Assembly: GCA_021851465.1 (NCBI GenBank)
Contig: JAJZDL010000013.1
Location: forward strand, 1 to 23,987
DNA from: Acidobacteriota bacterium
GTDB lineage: Bacteria; Acidobacteriota; Terriglobia; Terriglobales; Acidobacteriaceae
Direction: 5' to 3'
Length of the DNA stretch: 23,987 nucleotides
Shown here: positions 15,249 to 23,915 of the stretch, in pieces
Layout: each line of letters begins with the position of its first letter
Numbering within the stretch: position 1 is the first letter of the stretch
Notes under the pieces: generated by a model
Told to the model about the DNA's origin: nothing
Seen by the model: only the letters and a program-made list of their open reading frames with translations
Database searches by the model: none
Position numbers and translations under genes: made by a program

Positions 15249-16385
15249 TCAGACGATCCATCCGCCGCCGACGATTTCGTCGTCCTTGTAGAAGACGGCG
15301 GCCTGGCCAGGGGTGATGGCGCGCTGCGGCTGGTCGAAGCGGGCGCGGACGCAATCGTCTCCCTCCGGCGCCAGGGTAGCCCAGGCGGGTTCGTGGCGAT
15401 GGCGGATCTTGACCTGCACGCGCATCTCGCCGGCGAGGCGGGCGACGGCGATCCAGTTGAGGCGGTTGGCTCGGAGATCGCGGGCGAGGAGTTGGTCGTC
15501 GCTGCCGACGGTGACGCGGTGGGAGTCGGGATGGATTGCGAGCACATACTTTGGGCCTGAGTTGGGCGCGACGGCGAGCGAGCCGCCGAGGCCCTTGCGC
15601 TGGCCGACGGTGAAGCTGTGAATGCCATCGTGCCGCCCGAGAACCTCGCCTGTTGTGGCGACGAGTTCGCCGGATGAGTCGGGCAGCGGCTGGCCCTGCT
15701 CGTCGAGGTAGGCGGCGAGGAAGGCGGCGTAACTGCCGCCGGGGATGAAGCAGATCTCCTGCGAATCGGGTTTTTCCGCGAGGGCGAGGCCGGCGTCGGC
15801 GGCCATTCGGCGGACGGTGGGCTTCTGCATCTCGCCGAGAGGGAAGAGGGTGCGCGCGAGCTGGGCTTGCGTGAGGCCGAAGAGGAAGTAGGTCTGGTCC
15901 TTGGACTTGTCCTCGGGGCGGGAGAGGATCCAGCGGCCACGCGCGGCGTCGAAGCGGTTGCGCGCGTAGTGCCCGGTGGCGATGCGCTCGGCGCCGATCT
16001 GGCGCGCGGTGGTGAGCAGCGCGTCGAACTTGAGGTGGTTGTTGCAGAGGGTGCATGGGACGGGGGTGCGACCGGCGAGGTACTCGTCGACGAAGGGGCG
16101 CACGACCTCAGATTCGAAGCGCGCCTCCTGGTTGACGAGATAGTAGGGGATGCCGAGGTGCTCTGCGACGCGGCGGGCGTCGTATACGTCGTCGATGGAG
16201 CAGCAGCGGCCGGCGACGGTCTCTGGCATTCCCTCGCGCCCTGCAAGCCGGCGCTGGTTCCAGAGCTGGAGGGTGAGGCCGACGAGGGGGTGTCCCTGGG
16301 CGCGCAGCAGTGCCGCGACGGCGGAGGAATCCACGCCGCCGGACATGGCGACGGCGATGGTCTCGGGCTGTGCGGCGATACTCAC
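15249..16385 (-). CDS. mnmA: tRNA-specific 2-thiouridylase MnmA
   Basis: The 378-residue enzyme shows the PP-loop SGGVDSS (15-21) and the nucleophilic cysteine C114 in PCTLCNNHLKF, aligning with E. coli C102. C212 (SQEICFI) aligns with C199, and the FTVGQRKGLG and GPKYVLAI segments of the C-terminal domains are present. MnmA thiolates U34 of tRNA-Lys, -Glu and -Gln using sulfur from a cysteine desulfurase; one is encoded at 19215-20456. The start is GTG at 16385, without a Shine-Dalgarno. On the minus strand GATAAT lies six bases before it, consistent with a leaderless message. An ATG four bases upstream is out of frame. nrdR follows on the same strand. Confidence 0.95.
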   Translation of the reverse strand: MSIAAQPETIAVAMSGGVDSSAVAALLRAQGHPLVGLTLQLWNQRRLAGREGMPETVAGRCCSIDDVYDARRVAEHLGIPYYLVNQEARFESEVVRPFVDEYLAGRTPVPCTLCNNHLKFDALLTTARQIGAERIATGHYARNRFDAARGRWILSRPEDKSKDQTYFLFGLTQAQLARTLFPLGEMQKPTVRRMAADAGLALAEKPDSQEICFIPGGSYAAFLAAYLDEQGQPLPDSSGELVATTGEVLGRHDGIHSFTVGQRKGLGGSLAVAPNSGPKYVLAIHPDSHRVTVGSDDQLLARDLRANRLNWIAVARLAGEMRVQVKIRHRHEPAWATLAPEGDDCVRARFDQPQRAITPGQAAVFYKDDEIVGGGWIV

Positions 16386-16562
16386 CCATCCATTATCGCA
16401 ACTTTAACGCACCCGGACGTGCAAAGGGGAAGCCTATGGGGCGATGCATCTCTCTCGACCATGGTTTGGATTGGCGCGGGCGAGAGATGTTGGCTTGCCA
16501 GCCACGCTACGGTAAGGCTGCGGCGGCCCTCGGGCAGGGCGAGGATGCCGCCGCGATACTCT

Positions 16563-17126
16563 TCAGTTTGCGAGGGCGGATTGGATGGCGGCGAGGATTG
16601 CGGGATCGTCTGGAACGACCTCTGGGGAGAAACGCGCGACGACGTTGCCCTGGCGGTCGATGAGAAACTTCTCGAAGTTCCAGAGGATACCCGGCTCTGG
16701 GTTGGGAGATGCGCCGGTCTTGCCCAGGAAGCCGGCGAGCTTGGTTCGGAAGGCCTCGCGCGTGGCACCGGATGCGATGGGCGCGGCGGCGATCAGCGCG
16801 CGGTAGAGCGGATGAGTTGCGTCGCCGGTGACGGCGATCTTGGCGAACATGGGAAAGTCGACGCCGTAGGTGGAGCGGCAGAAGGTGGCGATCTCGTCGT
16901 TCGATCCGGGCTCCTGCGCGGCGAAGTCGTTGGCTGGGAAGCCGAGGACGGCCAGGCCTTGCTGTTTGTGTTGGGCATAGAGCTTCTCCAATGCGTCGTA
17001 CTGGGGTGTGAGTCCGCACTTGGAGGCAACGTTGACCAGCAGCAGCACCTTGCCGCGGAAGGGCGCGAGGGTGGTGGGTTCGCCGGCGATGGTGTGGAGG
17101 GGAATGTCGTAGAGGGACGGCTGCAT
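16563..17126 (-). CDS. Glutathione peroxidase family protein
   Basis: The 187-residue protein is a thioredoxin-fold glutathione peroxidase homologue. The peroxidatic cysteine is C37 in NVASKCGLTPQY, with Q71 (FPANDFAAQEPG) and the Trp-Asn of ILWNFEKFLID completing the catalytic set. Many non-animal enzymes carry a resolving cysteine in FPCNQF; here that position is alanine (FPANDF), as in a number of bacterial members, so another thiol partner must reduce it. AGGAGAG before the ATG at 17126 decides the start; upstream in-frame codons look random. It is divergent from the APC permease gene by about 200 bp. The electron donor, glutathione or thioredoxin, cannot be told from the sequence. Confidence 0.9.
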   Translation of the reverse strand: MQPSLYDIPLHTIAGEPTTLAPFRGKVLLLVNVASKCGLTPQYDALEKLYAQHKQQGLAVLGFPANDFAAQEPGSNDEIATFCRSTYGVDFPMFAKIAVTGDATHPLYRALIAAAPIASGATREAFRTKLAGFLGKTGASPNPEPGILWNFEKFLIDRQGNVVARFSPEVVPDDPAILAAIQSALAN

Positions 17127-17333
17127 GGTTTCTCTCCTGGAGGTTTCGGGGTGGGTTGTTGTTGAGGCTGGCGGACGGGCCATGCTGCGGAAGCGGGTCG
17201 CGGCGGGCCTGGATGCCGCAGACACCTACACATGGATTTGGATGCGAAGGGAGGAGATTCGATTCACAAAGTTATTGGAGATATGCATCAATCCTGTGGA
17301 ATTGGCCGCCGGACGATTTACTATTAAATTTAC

Positions 17334-19205
17334 ATGTCACTTGCAGATACCCTGTTTGGCAGGCCCTTGGCCACGAGCGAAGAACGCGCCGAGCACATTG
17401 GCGTGGCCGCCGGAATTCCCATCTTTGGGCTCGATGCGCTGACCTCGGCGGCGTACGGGCCCGAGGCCGCGCTGTCTCTGCTGATCCCTCTGGGGATTGC
17501 GGGCATCGCGCACCTTGTGCCGATCATCGTGGCGATCCTGATCCTGCTGGGCATCGTCTTCTTCAGCTACCGGCAGACCATCTCGGCGTATCCGAACGGG
17601 GGCGGTTCTTACACGGTTGCTTCGGAGAACCTGGGCGATGGCGCGGGGCTTCTGGCCGCGGCGGCGCTGATGATCGACTACATCCTGACGGCGGCGGTGG
17701 GGATCACGGCCGGGGTCGGCGCGGTTGTGAGCGACCAGACGTGGTTGCAGCCGCACATGCTGATGCTGTGCCTGATGGTGCTGGCGTTGCTTGCGCTGGT
17801 GAACATGCGCGGGGTGAAGGACACGGGGGCGGCGTTCATCCTGCCGACGTTTCTGTTTGTCGGGACGGTGCTTGCGACCGTGGCGTTCGGCTTCTTCCGC
17901 GTGATTGCGGCGGGCGGCCATCCGGTGGCGCGCGCGGAGATGCCGCATCCCGTATCGGCGACGATCGGCTATCTCGGGGTATGGCTGTTGCTGAAGTCGT
18001 TCTCCAACGGCTGCGCGGCGATGACGGGAGTGGAGGCCGTCTCGAATGGCGTGATGGCGTTCCGCGAGCCGAGGGTGAAGAACGCGCAGTGGGCGCTGAC
18101 GATCATCATGGGCACGCTGGTCGTCATGCTCTTCGGCACGGCGTGGCTGGCCAAGAAGTACGGGATCATGGCGATGGACCCGACCGACCCACAGTACCAG
18201 AGCCTTCTGAGCCTGATCGTGATGGCGGTCTTCGGGCGGAGCTGGTTCTTTCACCTCACCATGTGGTCGATCTTTCTGGCGCTGACTCTGAGCGCGAACA
18301 CGGCGTTTGCGGACTTTCCGCGGGTGACGCGCGCGGTGGCGATGAACGATTATCTGCCGCACGTCTTCATTGTGCGCGGGCGGCGGCTGCTCTACTCGTA
18401 CGGGATCTACGCGCTGACTGCGATGACCGCAGTGATCCTGATCAAGTTCAGCGGCAACATCGACAACATCATTTCGCTCTACGCGATCGGCGCATTTCTG
18501 GCCTTTACGCTGTCGCAGGCGGGGATGGTGGTGCACTGGCAGAAGCAGGAGGCGGAGCACAAGGGCCGCTACTGGCACATGTTCGTGAACGGCACTGGCG
18601 CGGTGGCGACGGGCATCACGACGCTCATCGTGCTGGCGGCGAAGTTCACCTCCGGCGCCTGGATTGTGGCGCTGCTGATCCCCCTGTTGATCGTGCTGAT
18701 GGCGACCATCAAACGGCACTACTCGCGGGTGAAGGGCGAGGTCACGGAGATGGCGCCGCTCAGCCTGAAGAACATGCAACCGCCGCTGGTGGTGATCCCG
18801 ATGGCGCGGTGGGACCGCATGGCGGAGAAGGCGCTGCGCTTCGGCCTGCTGATCTCCAGGGAGATTAAAGCGGTCAACGTTCAAGGCGCGGACGGGGAGG
18901 ACTCGCTGACGGACATCTGGGATGCGAACGTCACGAAGCCTCTGCGCGACGGGGGCCTGCCGGAGCCGGAGCTTATCACTCTGTTCTCCAGCTATCGGCA
19001 TGTGATTACGCCGTTGATGGACTACATTCTGGAGCTGGAACGGCAGAACCCGGACCGCAAGATCACCGTACTGCTGCCTGAACTGGTGGTCCGCCACTGG
19101 TGGGAGTACCTGCTGCACAACCAGCGGGTGCAGATGCTGAAGGTGCTGCTGCTGCTGAAGGCAAAACAGCGCATCATCGTGGTGAACATACCGTGGTATC
19201 TGTAG
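17334..19205 (+). CDS. APC-superfamily permease, KimA-like (probable potassium/proton symporter)
   Basis: The 623-residue protein has about twelve membrane helices up to residue ~460, then a cytoplasmic domain of ~150 residues. Segments FGLDALTSAAYGPEAAL, SYRQTISAYPNGGGSYTVASENLG and MIDYILTAAVGITAGVGAV match the group that includes B. subtilis KimA (YdaO), a high-affinity potassium importer inhibited by c-di-AMP. The C-terminal part (PPLVVIPMARWDRMAEKALRFGLLIS) looks like the USP-like domain of these proteins. Amino-acid transport is an alternative. The ATG has no Shine-Dalgarno; TATTAA ends six bases before it, or TACTAT nine bases before it. No ydaO-type riboswitch was recognised upstream. 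The stop lies nine bases from the end of the convergent desulfurase gene. Confidence 0.85.
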   Translation: MSLADTLFGRPLATSEERAEHIGVAAGIPIFGLDALTSAAYGPEAALSLLIPLGIAGIAHLVPIIVAILILLGIVFFSYRQTISAYPNGGGSYTVASENLGDGAGLLAAAALMIDYILTAAVGITAGVGAVVSDQTWLQPHMLMLCLMVLALLALVNMRGVKDTGAAFILPTFLFVGTVLATVAFGFFRVIAAGGHPVARAEMPHPVSATIGYLGVWLLLKSFSNGCAAMTGVEAVSNGVMAFREPRVKNAQWALTIIMGTLVVMLFGTAWLAKKYGIMAMDPTDPQYQSLLSLIVMAVFGRSWFFHLTMWSIFLALTLSANTAFADFPRVTRAVAMNDYLPHVFIVRGRRLLYSYGIYALTAMTAVILIKFSGNIDNIISLYAIGAFLAFTLSQAGMVVHWQKQEAEHKGRYWHMFVNGTGAVATGITTLIVLAAKFTSGAWIVALLIPLLIVLMATIKRHYSRVKGEVTEMAPLSLKNMQPPLVVIPMARWDRMAEKALRFGLLISREIKAVNVQGADGEDSLTDIWDANVTKPLRDGGLPEPELITLFSSYRHVITPLMDYILELERQNPDRKITVLLPELVVRHWWEYLLHNQRVQMLKVLLLLKAKQRIIVVNIPWYL

Positions 19206-19214
19206 GGCGCGGTC

Positions 19215-20456
19215 TCAGGCGTGGACGGCCATTGCCTTGTTCCAGCTTGGGCTGAGCCTGCGCAACTGCGCCACGGCAGCGGGAACAAGATCCAAGGCGC
19301 AGGCGACCTCGCTGTCGGTGGTCAGGCGGCTGAGCGAGAGGCGCACGCTGGCGCGGGCGCGGGCCACGCTCAGCCCCATGGCGGTGAGGACGTGCGAGGG
19401 CTCGGTGGCACCGGACTGGCAGGCGGAACCGCCGGAGACAGCAAGCCCCTTCAGGTCGAGCGCGATGACCAGGGCCTCGGCTTCCAGATGGTCGAAGAAG
19501 AGGTTGCTGGTGTTGGCGACGCGCGGCGCGGCGGCGGCGTTGACGCCTGCCTCCGGAACCTGTGCGAGGATTCCCTGTTCGAGGCGGTTGCGCAGGGCGG
19601 CGAGCGCCTGCGCGCCCGCCGGCTGCCCGGCGCCGGCCACATGCGGTTGGATCTTTGCCGAATCGCATCGCGCCGCGTCGTTGGCAGGCGACCCGGCGAG
19701 CCAGGAGATTGCCAGTTCGGCTGCTTTGCCCAGGCCGACGATGGCGGCGACGTTTTCTGTTCCGGGCCTGCGCCCGCGCTCGTGGTTGCCGCCGAAGAAG
19801 AGGGGCCGCAGGCGCACGTTGCGGCGGACGAAGAGCGCGCCGACGCCCTGCGGCGCGAACATCTTGTGCCCGGAGATGCTGAGCAGGTCGCAGCCCAGCG
19901 CCTGGACATCGAGCGGCAATTTGCCCGCCGCCTGAATCGCGTCGGTATGGAAGAGCGCGCCGGCGGCGTGGGCGACCTGGGCCAGTTCGCGGACGGGTTG
20001 GATGGCCCCGGTCTCGTTGTTGGCGAGCATCACGCTGACGAGTTTTGTATTGGGGCGCAGGGCGGCTTCGAGCGCTGCCACTTCGACTACGCCGTGCGGC
20101 GTGGCGGGCAGAAATGTGACGTGGACGCCGCGCTCGGCGAGCGCCTGGGCGGCGTGCAGGACGGCGTGGTGCTCGATGCCGCTGGTGATGAGATGGTCGC
20201 CCGGCGCGAGGACGCCGAAGAGGGCGAGGTTGTCGCTCTCGGTACCGCCGGAGGTGAAGACCAGCTCGGCGGCGCGGCAGTTGAGGAGCCTGGCGACCGA
20301 CTCTCGGGCGCGGTCGATGGCGGCGCGCGCGTGCTGGCCCTGCTGGTGGATGGAGCTGGCGTTGCCGAACGCCTCCATCCAGAAGGGGCGCATTGCGTCC
20401 AGCACCTCGGGGAGCAGAGGCGTTGTGGCGTTGGCGTCCATGTAGATGCGCCGCAC
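19215..20456 (-). CDS. Cysteine desulfurase (NifS/IscS family)
   Basis: The 413-residue PLP enzyme shows MDANATTPL, TSGGTESDNLAL, IEHHAVL with H97, LANNETGAIQPV, the PLP lysine K198 in SISGHKMFAPQG, GGNHERGRRPGTENV, and the active-site cysteine C346 in GSACQSG. The spacing around that cysteine is of the NifS/IscS (group I) type. It liberates sulfur from cysteine for Fe-S clusters and thio-tRNA; MnmA is a likely client. A stretch at about 253-283 (SPANDAARCDSAKIQPHV...) looks like an insertion or low-conservation loop. The start is GTG at 20456 with no Shine-Dalgarno and TAGACT six bases before it; ATG at 20441 is an alternative that still keeps the whole domain. iscR, iscU and iscA are not adjacent. 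Confidence 0.93.
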   Translation of the reverse strand: MRRIYMDANATTPLLPEVLDAMRPFWMEAFGNASSIHQQGQHARAAIDRARESVARLLNCRAAELVFTSGGTESDNLALFGVLAPGDHLITSGIEHHAVLHAAQALAERGVHVTFLPATPHGVVEVAALEAALRPNTKLVSVMLANNETGAIQPVRELAQVAHAAGALFHTDAIQAAGKLPLDVQALGCDLLSISGHKMFAPQGVGALFVRRNVRLRPLFFGGNHERGRRPGTENVAAIVGLGKAAELAISWLAGSPANDAARCDSAKIQPHVAGAGQPAGAQALAALRNRLEQGILAQVPEAGVNAAAAPRVANTSNLFFDHLEAEALVIALDLKGLAVSGGSACQSGATEPSHVLTAMGLSVARARASVRLSLSRLTTDSEVACALDLVPAAVAQLRRLSPSWNKAMAVHA

Positions 20457-20579
20457 AGATACAGTCTACTCGGCCTGCTTGCCGGGCGGCCATCCTCGGT
20501 GGGGCCATCGGACGAAGGCCGCCTGTCTATGCTAGCCTTGCATCGTTGTGAAGCGAGAACAGTGAAGGGAGATCGAGCG

Positions 20580-21194
20580 ATGACAATGAAGCGGATTGCA
20601 GCAGTGGCGGCAGTGGCGATTTCAAGCGTTATGGCAGCTCCGGCCCAGATGGGCGGCATGAGCGGCATGGGTGGAGCGACGGCGAGCGCTGCGGGCTCCC
20701 CAGTGGATCCGGCGAAGTCGTTCGACGCATCGGTGAGCCAGATCGAACGGCAGTGGATGGGCGCGGCGCAGGCGATGCCCGCCGAGAAGTACAACTTCGC
20801 GCCGAGCGCGGCGATCTTCGTGCCCGGCCAGGCGGTGAAGTACGACGGCGTGCGCACGTTTGCGCAGATCGTCATCCACACGATCCAGTCCAACTACGGC
20901 TCGTTCGCGGCCATCGGAGGGACCAAGCCCGACGTGGACGTCAAGGCCATCGGCGACCTCAAGAGCAAGGACGACATCGTCAAGGCGCTGGCGGCGACTT
21001 TTGCTTTTGCGCACACGGCGGTCGCCAACGTGACGGCGGCGAACGCCTTCGAGAGCGTGCGCGGAACGCAGACCCGCGCCAGCATGTTGGCCGGGGCGGT
21101 GGGACACGCGGAGGACGAGTACGGCCAGGCGGTGGAGTATCTGCGGATGAACGGCATTGTGCCGCCGGCCAGCGATCGCCGACCGAGGATGTAG
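20580..21194 (+). CDS. Secreted DinB-like protein
   Basis: The 204-residue product starts with a signal peptide (MTMKRIAAVAAVAISSVMAAPAQ) and a short Gly/Met-rich linker, followed by a four-helix DinB/YfiT-like domain. Recognisable elements are FDASVSQIERQWMGAAQAMPAEKYNFAP, VRTFAQIVIHTIQSNY with one putative metal histidine, and GHAEDEYGQAVEYLRMNGIVPPAS with another. DinB-like proteins are metal-binding bundles, some of them thiol transferases or hydrolases; exported versions are common in Acidobacteriota without known function. GGGAG eight bases before the ATG fixes the start. The frame stays open far upstream, but that part is antisense to the desulfurase gene. Confidence 0.85.
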   Translation: MTMKRIAAVAAVAISSVMAAPAQMGGMSGMGGATASAAGSPVDPAKSFDASVSQIERQWMGAAQAMPAEKYNFAPSAAIFVPGQAVKYDGVRTFAQIVIHTIQSNYGSFAAIGGTKPDVDVKAIGDLKSKDDIVKALAATFAFAHTAVANVTAANAFESVRGTQTRASMLAGAVGHAEDEYGQAVEYLRMNGIVPPASDRRPRM

Positions 21195-21215
21195 CGGCGG
21201 CGCGCCGCAGGGATT

Positions 21216-22181
21216 TTAGAACGGGACCTTCGGCGTGCGCGGCGGGGCCTTGAGCAGAAAGGTGAAGGAGAAGCCGGCGATGTCGTCGTGGTCGCGCAGG
21301 CTCCTGCTATAGAACCCGGAGAGAGTGGTGTGCGGGTTGAGCGGGATGTCGAGGGATGCGATGAAGCCGTTGTCTTCGGCAGGGTCTCTATTGGTTGAGG
21401 TGCGCACCCTCTTCTTTCCCTTGCCGGTGGTGGAGTAGACGATGTCCTTGGCCAGCGGCAGCTCCTCGTAGGCATCCGCCTCGAAGCTGCTGTGCAGGGG
21501 CAGAAAGATTGCGGAGCCTGCCTGGAAGTGCGCCAGCGGGCCGACGGCGACGTAGCTCTGCACGATGCGCTGGTCGACGAGGCTGTTGGTGTCTCCATAG
21601 CCGAGTTCGACGTCCGGGGTAAACAGGCCGAGGGCCTTCTCGAAGTGGTTGTTGAAGTTGTAAGTGACCTGGCCCGCGCCGAGGCCGTAGTCGGTGTTTC
21701 CGGAGGGCAGGCCCAGGGAGAAGGTCCCGGCATAGGCGAACGAGCGAGCACCGGCATCGCCCTCGAAGGAGAGCGTGGTATCGCCGAAGACGCCTTTCTT
21801 GGGGGAATAGACGTAGACTGGCTTGGCTTTTTTGCCGACGTTTGCGTCGATGTTGATGTACAGATACATGTCCACGCCGGCGTCCACGCTGAAGTACCGG
21901 TTCAGGCGATAGGCGATGTTGGGGGCCAGCAGGGAGAACCATCCGCTGTTGGAATCGTGCATCGAACTCGAACCGAGCGAGGCGTTGAATCCGCGGGCCA
22001 CCGGGATGATGCCGACAGGCCCGCTGTCGTTGATGGCCGCGGCGGCGGTAAGGCTGTCCAGTTCATCCTGTTCGCTCTGCTGGGCCGTCTGCGACTGGCC
22101 GCGCGCGATCAACGGCACGAGGAGGCAGGGGAAGACAATGAGCCGAAGCAGGCGACCGCGACCGGCCCTTGGGAGTGGCAA
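21216..22181 (-). CDS. Probable outer-membrane beta-barrel protein
   Basis: The 321-residue product begins with a basic n-region and hydrophobic core (RLLRLIVFPCLLVPLIARG), so it is exported. The mature chain alternates polar and hydrophobic residues in strand-like blocks (YFSVDAGVDMYLYINID, TTLSFEGDAGARSFAYAGTFSLGLPSG, GQVTYNFNNHFEKALG) and ends with the hydrophobic strand GFSFTFLLKAPPRTPKVPF. This pattern suggests a 10-14 strand barrel similar to transporter-like or 'MetA-pathway phenol degradation' porins, but no family is certain. The start is TTG at 22181, seven bases after GAGGAG; it decides the N-terminus, since no ATG lies before the signal peptide. It converges with the DinB-like gene across 21 bp containing a GC palindrome. 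Confidence 0.7.
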   Translation of the reverse strand: MPLPRAGRGRLLRLIVFPCLLVPLIARGQSQTAQQSEQDELDSLTAAAAINDSGPVGIIPVARGFNASLGSSSMHDSNSGWFSLLAPNIAYRLNRYFSVDAGVDMYLYINIDANVGKKAKPVYVYSPKKGVFGDTTLSFEGDAGARSFAYAGTFSLGLPSGNTDYGLGAGQVTYNFNNHFEKALGLFTPDVELGYGDTNSLVDQRIVQSYVAVGPLAHFQAGSAIFLPLHSSFEADAYEELPLAKDIVYSTTGKGKKRVRTSTNRDPAEDNGFIASLDIPLNPHTTLSGFYSRSLRDHDDIAGFSFTFLLKAPPRTPKVPF

Positions 22182-22356
22182 GACGGCTCTCCTCTTTGGG
22201 ATACAACGGTGGAACACCAATAGAGTGACACGAACTGCGCGCGCAGTCCATCCTGCCTCAAACGGTGGGAGCGCCGCGGGGCCGAAGGGAGAGACGGCAG
22301 CGGTTTGCGGACGCGAGGAATTCTGGGAGAGCGGCATAGAGTACCGCGCCAGATGG

Positions 22357-23490
22357 CTACCGTTGCGCAATCGGGACGTAGGGCTGGGGGTAGGGCAGGC
22401 CGATGTAGTCCGCGCGTGGGCGAATGAGCCGGTTGTTGTCGAGCTGCTCGATGACGTGGGCGGACCAGCCTGCGATGCGGCTGATGGCGAAGATCGGGGT
22501 AAAGAGGTCGATCTCGATGCCGAGCATGGTGTATGTGGAGGCGGAGTAGAAGTCCACGTTTGCGTTGAGTTTTTTCTCGCGGTTGACGAAGAGCTCGATC
22601 TTGCGGGACATATCGAACCACTTGGGGTTGCCGGCGGCGATACCGAGGTCTTCGGACATCTTGCGCAGGTGGGTGGCCCGTGGGTCTTCGGTGTGGTAGA
22701 CACGGTGGCCGAAGCCGGAGATCTTCTTCTTCTCGGCGAACATTTGTTTGACATACTCGACGGGGTCGGCGCCTGCCTCGTCGATGGCAAAGAGGAGCTT
22801 CATCGTCTCGGCATTGGCCCCGCCGTGCAGCGGCCCTTTGAGGGCGCCGATGGCCCCAACGATCGCCGAGTGGATGTCGGAGAGGGTCGAGGCGATGACG
22901 CGCGCGGCGAAGGTGCTGGCGTTGAGCTCATGGTCGGCTTGCAGGATCAGGGCGACGTCCAGCGCGCGCACGGCCTCGGGCAGCGGGTCTGCGCCGTTGA
23001 GCATCTTGAGGAAGTTTGCGGAGTGGGAGAGCGAGGGGTCTGGATCGACGATGTGCTTTCCCTTGCGGATGCGGTCGAAGATGGCCACGATCATGGCGAT
23101 CTGCGCGGTGAGGCGGTAGCTCTTGCGCACATTGGCGTCGTGGGTAGAGTCCTTCTCGTCGGAGTCGTAGAGGGAGAGGAGGCTGACCGCTGTGCGCAGC
23201 ACCTCCATGGGCACGGCATCGGTGGGCACGCTGCGCAGGAAGTCGTAGATGCGCCAGTTGAGCGTACGCGCAGCAGCGAGCTCCTTGCGGAACTGGTCGA
23301 GCTGCGCCGCATTCGGGAGGACGCCGAACCAGAGAAGATAGGCGGTCTCCTCGAAGTTCGAGTGGTCGGCCAGGTGGTGGATGTCGATGCCGCGATAGGA
23401 AAGAACTCCCGCATCTCCGTCGATCCAGCAGATTGACGACGTTGTGGCGATAATGCCTTCAAGACCCTTCAACGGGAGAACAGTGGACAT
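22357..23490 (-). CDS. gltA: Citrate synthase
   Basis: The 377-residue enzyme condenses oxaloacetate and acetyl-CoA, the entry step of the TCA cycle. The catalytic residues are visible: H222 (LHGGANAE), H262 (GFGHRVYHTEDPRA) and D313 (NVDFYSA). H187 in ADHELNAS is the oxaloacetate-binding histidine. The length and lack of an N-terminal extension fit the short dimeric (CitZ/archaeal-like) type, so 2-methylcitrate synthase activity is an alternative. AAGG six bases before the ATG supports the start. A well-formed promoter lies about 45-70 bp upstream. It is on the same strand as the barrel protein gene but separated from it by about 175 bp. Confidence 0.95.
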   Translation of the reverse strand: MSTVLPLKGLEGIIATTSSICWIDGDAGVLSYRGIDIHHLADHSNFEETAYLLWFGVLPNAAQLDQFRKELAAARTLNWRIYDFLRSVPTDAVPMEVLRTAVSLLSLYDSDEKDSTHDANVRKSYRLTAQIAMIVAIFDRIRKGKHIVDPDPSLSHSANFLKMLNGADPLPEAVRALDVALILQADHELNASTFAARVIASTLSDIHSAIVGAIGALKGPLHGGANAETMKLLFAIDEAGADPVEYVKQMFAEKKKISGFGHRVYHTEDPRATHLRKMSEDLGIAAGNPKWFDMSRKIELFVNREKKLNANVDFYSASTYTMLGIEIDLFTPIFAISRIAGWSAHVIEQLDNNRLIRPRADYIGLPYPQPYVPIAQR

Positions 23491-23531
23491 GGCCTACCTT
23501 CTGGACAGCTTGAAATGATGCACTCACTACG

Positions 23532-23561
23532 GTTATAGCTTAGCGACAAAGCGTTTGTCAC
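23532..23561 (-). promoter_or_regulatory. sigma70-type promoter for citrate synthase with internal palindrome
   Basis: On the minus strand GTGACA (five of six matches to TTGACA) and TATAAC (five of six to TATAAT) are separated by 18 bases. The predicted transcript would start about 35 bases before the ATG. The palindrome GACAAA-GCG-TTTGTC (23545-23559) overlaps the -35 and spacer, the usual place for a repressor. Confidence 0.65.
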
Positions 23562-23824
23562 GAAGGCGTCGGCCCGTCCGCAGGGCAAGCGTGTTTAAAG
23601 ATCTTTCTGGGCAAAGCGGCTCGGTTCCCGAGCTGTGAGCTTAAAAGCCGCCCGCCGCCCGCTTAAAGCAACTGCTATTTGAGCTTGGAGGGCGCACTCT
23701 TCGGGGCTGTCTAAAAACTGCGCGACTCGCATTCGACGAGGCAGCAAACAACGACGAAATACGGGGGTTCTTCGCTGCGCTCAGAATGACAATCCGTAGG
23801 TTATGGATGCAAAGGGCCGTTATT

Positions 23825-23847
23825 GAACAGGTTCTAAGAACCTGTTC
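23825..23847. repeat. Perfect palindrome near the insertion sequence end
   Basis: GAACAGGTTCT and AGAACCTGTTC are exact reverse complements around a single A. It lies about 70 bp before the transposase start and may include the outer end of the IS. The true terminal repeat cannot be fixed without the other end. Confidence 0.5.
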
Positions 23848-23915
23848 ACGATCTTTGGGTGAAGGGGATCAAGTCAGTAATAGTCGTGGTGGCTTGTTGG
23901 CGGTAGATATAAAGG

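Larger units (their letters stand above)
23491..23915. other. Gene-free interval upstream of citrate synthase
   Basis: Besides the promoter, this ~425-base gap holds a diverged copy of the 46-bp repeat family (TTCTTCGCTGCGCTCAGAAT, 23769-23788) and the palindrome at 23825-23847. No coding sequence was recognised. Confidence 0.6.

Noticed and set aside
16386..16562. Possible small gene between mnmA and the glutathione peroxidase
   Set aside because: The open frames on both strands lack ribosome sites and plausible composition.
17337..19118. A 593-codon frame on the minus strand opposite the APC permease
   Set aside because: Its translation is Arg/His/Gln-rich without domains, while the plus strand encodes a recognisable transporter.
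19221..20579. Long open extension upstream of the DinB-like gene
   Set aside because: It is antisense to the cysteine desulfurase; the signal peptide and ribosome site place the start at 20580.
21195..21215. GC palindrome GCGGCGCGCCGC between convergent genes as a bidirectional terminator
   Set aside because: It has no loop and no adequate T-run on either side, so terminator function is not supported.
21916..23436. A 506-codon plus-strand frame
   Set aside because: It is antisense to citrate synthase and the barrel protein, with no recognisable domain.
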